Shown in pieces: positions 63,100-64,000 of a stretch of DNA of 64,000 nucleotides (its first letter is position 1; the number at the start of each line of letters is the position of its first letter). The notes below the pieces were generated by a model. The model did no database searches. It worked only from the letters and a program-made list of their open reading frames with translations, and was not told where the DNA came from. Position numbers and translations under genes: made by a program. The DNA is from JAMQPK01 sp963782595 (lineage in GTDB: Bacteria; Acidobacteriota; Vicinamibacteria; Vicinamibacterales; JAMQPK01), in the NCBI GenBank assembly GCA_963782595.1, contig CAWAKJ010000007.1, positions 806,001 through 870,000 of the forward strand, given 5' to 3'.

Positions 63100-63828
63100 A
63101 TGGCAGATTCGCGCTCGTCCGTATTCGTCCCAGCTTTCGCACCGATCGCGGGAGGCTGGTTCACCATGGGCACTGCGCTCGGTTACGAGGACGAGCGTCC
63201 ACCGCATCCTGTTTTCGTCGATGGATTCGAGCTGGGCGTGTGTCCCGTCACGCGCGCGGAATACGAGTGCTTCGTGGACGCCACACAGCACGAACCACCG
63301 CGCGAGTGGTCGTCTCCCCTGTTTGCACAAGCGGATCTTCCCGTCGTCGGCGTGAGCTGGATCGATGCGGTCGCGTATTGCACATGGCGATCCGAGCAAG
63401 ATGGCCGTCCGGTCCGGCTGCCGACCGAAGCCGAGTGGGAATACGCCGCGCGCGGCCCTCAGCAGGCGCTCTTCCCGTGGGGTGACGTTATGCCGGAGTG
63501 GATTCCGAACGGCGGACGCGGTCCATTACAGGCGCCGTGGCCGGTGACACTCGGCGAACCGACCGCCTTCGGCCTTCTCGGCATCGCGACGAACGTGCAC
63601 GAGTGGTGCGCCGATTGGCACGACAAGGACTATTACAGCCGATCACCGGAGCGAAATCCCGCCGGCCCCGACCAGGGCGTGCGACGTGCCGCGCGCGGCG
63701 GAGCGTGGCGCCACGCGCACACTATTTGCCGCGTCACGCTGCGCAGTAAGCTCGATCCGTCGTTCCGATACAATGACTTTGGGTTCCGCCTCGCGCGAAG
63801 CCTCGCCGACACGAGTCATGATGGTTGA
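63100..63828 (+). CDS. Formylglycine-generating-enzyme-family (SUMF1) protein
   Basis: 242 residues covering a full FGE-sulfatase domain: IAGGWFTMGTALGYEDERPPHPVFVDGFELGVCPVTRAEYECFV, PVVGVSWIDAVAYCTW, RLPTEAEWEYAARG, NVHEWCADWHDKDYY, RRAARGGAWRHAHTICRV and FRYNDFGFRLAR. The copper-site cysteine pair of true FGEs is not obvious, so it may belong to the non-oxidase relatives (EgtB- or PvdO-like). No sulfatase gene is present in the window. Confidence 0.9.
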   Translation: MADSRSSVFVPAFAPIAGGWFTMGTALGYEDERPPHPVFVDGFELGVCPVTRAEYECFVDATQHEPPREWSSPLFAQADLPVVGVSWIDAVAYCTWRSEQDGRPVRLPTEAEWEYAARGPQQALFPWGDVMPEWIPNGGRGPLQAPWPVTLGEPTAFGLLGIATNVHEWCADWHDKDYYSRSPERNPAGPDQGVRRAARGGAWRHAHTICRVTLRSKLDPSFRYNDFGFRLARSLADTSHDG

Positions 63829-63840
63829 GAAGGAGCAGGC

Positions 63841-63954
63841 ATGGGAGACAAGGGTGGCAAGAAGGACAAGGAAAAAAACAAACAACAGCAGCTGACGAAA
63901 CAGAAACAAGAGGAGCAAAAGAAGCAGGACAAGGCCCGGCCAAAGACTCCGTAG
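63841..63954 (+). CDS. 37-aa lysine-rich small protein
   Basis: ATG 63841 is preceded by AAGGAG at 6 nt and the frame ends at TAG 63952-63954. The protein is MGDKGGKKDKEKNKQQQ then LTKQKQEEQKKQDKARPKTP, nearly all Lys, Gln, Glu and Asp. Small proteins of this wording recur in other bacteria in my recollection. The gene follows the FGE-like gene by 12 bp and is likely co-transcribed. Function unknown. The remaining 46 bases of the window hold nothing assignable. Confidence 0.6.
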   Translation: MGDKGGKKDKEKNKQQQLTKQKQEEQKKQDKARPKTP

Positions 63955-64000
63955 CAGGAAGCTCAGGGATGTCTCGAAGAAGGGAACGAACTGCGGGGCA

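Overview
The window looks like a chromosomal segment of an Acidobacteriota genome, probably of the Vicinamibacteria (subdivision 6) type. This rests on gene families, not on a marker gene. There are five large MacB/FtsX-type permeases of the 'ADOP' kind (one cut by the left edge), a VWFA-related secreted protein of the acidobacterial kind, a Ser/Thr kinase carrying a PD40/WD40-like propeller, three BlaI-type repressors each paired with an M56 (BlaR1-like) membrane peptidase, a high-GC coding style, and many small secreted proteins of unknown function. No rRNA, tRNA, CRISPR array, complete insertion sequence or prophage was seen.

Layout. 1-9.6 kb: end of an ADOP permease, a decayed membrane-protein tail, an App1-type phosphatase, a di-heme cytochrome c coupled to a frameshifted TPR gene, a lipoprotein, a VWFA-related protein and a DUF4097 protein. 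9.7-12.3 kb: BlaI/M56/TonB operon. 12.3-19.7 kb: PilZ-like protein, galM, panB, a panC fused to a GNAT domain, zwf, pgl and a propeller lipoprotein. 19.7-28.6 kb: PQQ-type sugar dehydrogenase, cupin, a 58-aa protein, TerB-like protein, an MTHFR-like protein in a lower-GC stretch, an SDR, an SLT lytic transglycosylase-like protein, a large secreted protein and a PIN/antitoxin pair. 28.6-31.3 kb: second BlaI/M56 pair, the M56 gene frameshifted and carrying a 29-residue repeat domain. 31.7-36.6 kb: the most unusual block. A subtilisin-like protease without a signal peptide has a divergent small protein that resembles only the protease's own pro-region. They are followed by a membrane protein with a LysM-like periplasmic domain and a translationally coupled, divergent FtsZ/tubulin-like GTPase. 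36.7-44.2 kb: third BlaI/M56 pair followed by two ADOP permeases in an apparent operon. 44.2-48 kb: ABC exporter, methyltransferase and AlkZ-related protein in one reverse-strand operon with a hairpin leader. 48-56.2 kb: BKACE enzyme, kinase/ankyrin pair, flavin amine oxidase and a zincin-like protein with an altered motif. 56.6-61.7 kb: two more ADOP permeases plus a leftover ADOP tail. 62-64 kb: APH-type phosphotransferase, formylglycine-generating-enzyme-like protein and a 37-aa lysine-rich protein.

How the genes work together. panB/panC supply pantothenate, and zwf/pgl form the oxidative entry to the pentose phosphate pathway. The three BlaI/M56 modules look like proteolysis-triggered derepression switches; their M56 partners differ only in the C-terminal sensor tail (TonB-like, 29-aa repeats, LRG coiled coil), and each repressor gene has its own inverted-repeat operator candidate. 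The block at 31.7-36.6 kb is the best candidate for an undescribed system: a GTPase of the FtsZ/tubulin superfamily, a transmembrane anchor reaching the periplasm, and an apparently intracellular subtilase with a possible dedicated inhibitor.

Spacers are rich in short repeat families: a GTAGGGCGGGTCTTG hairpin, AGGAG-rich inverted repeats at gene ends, and CTAGAATCT-type repeats. Some of these run into coding sequence.
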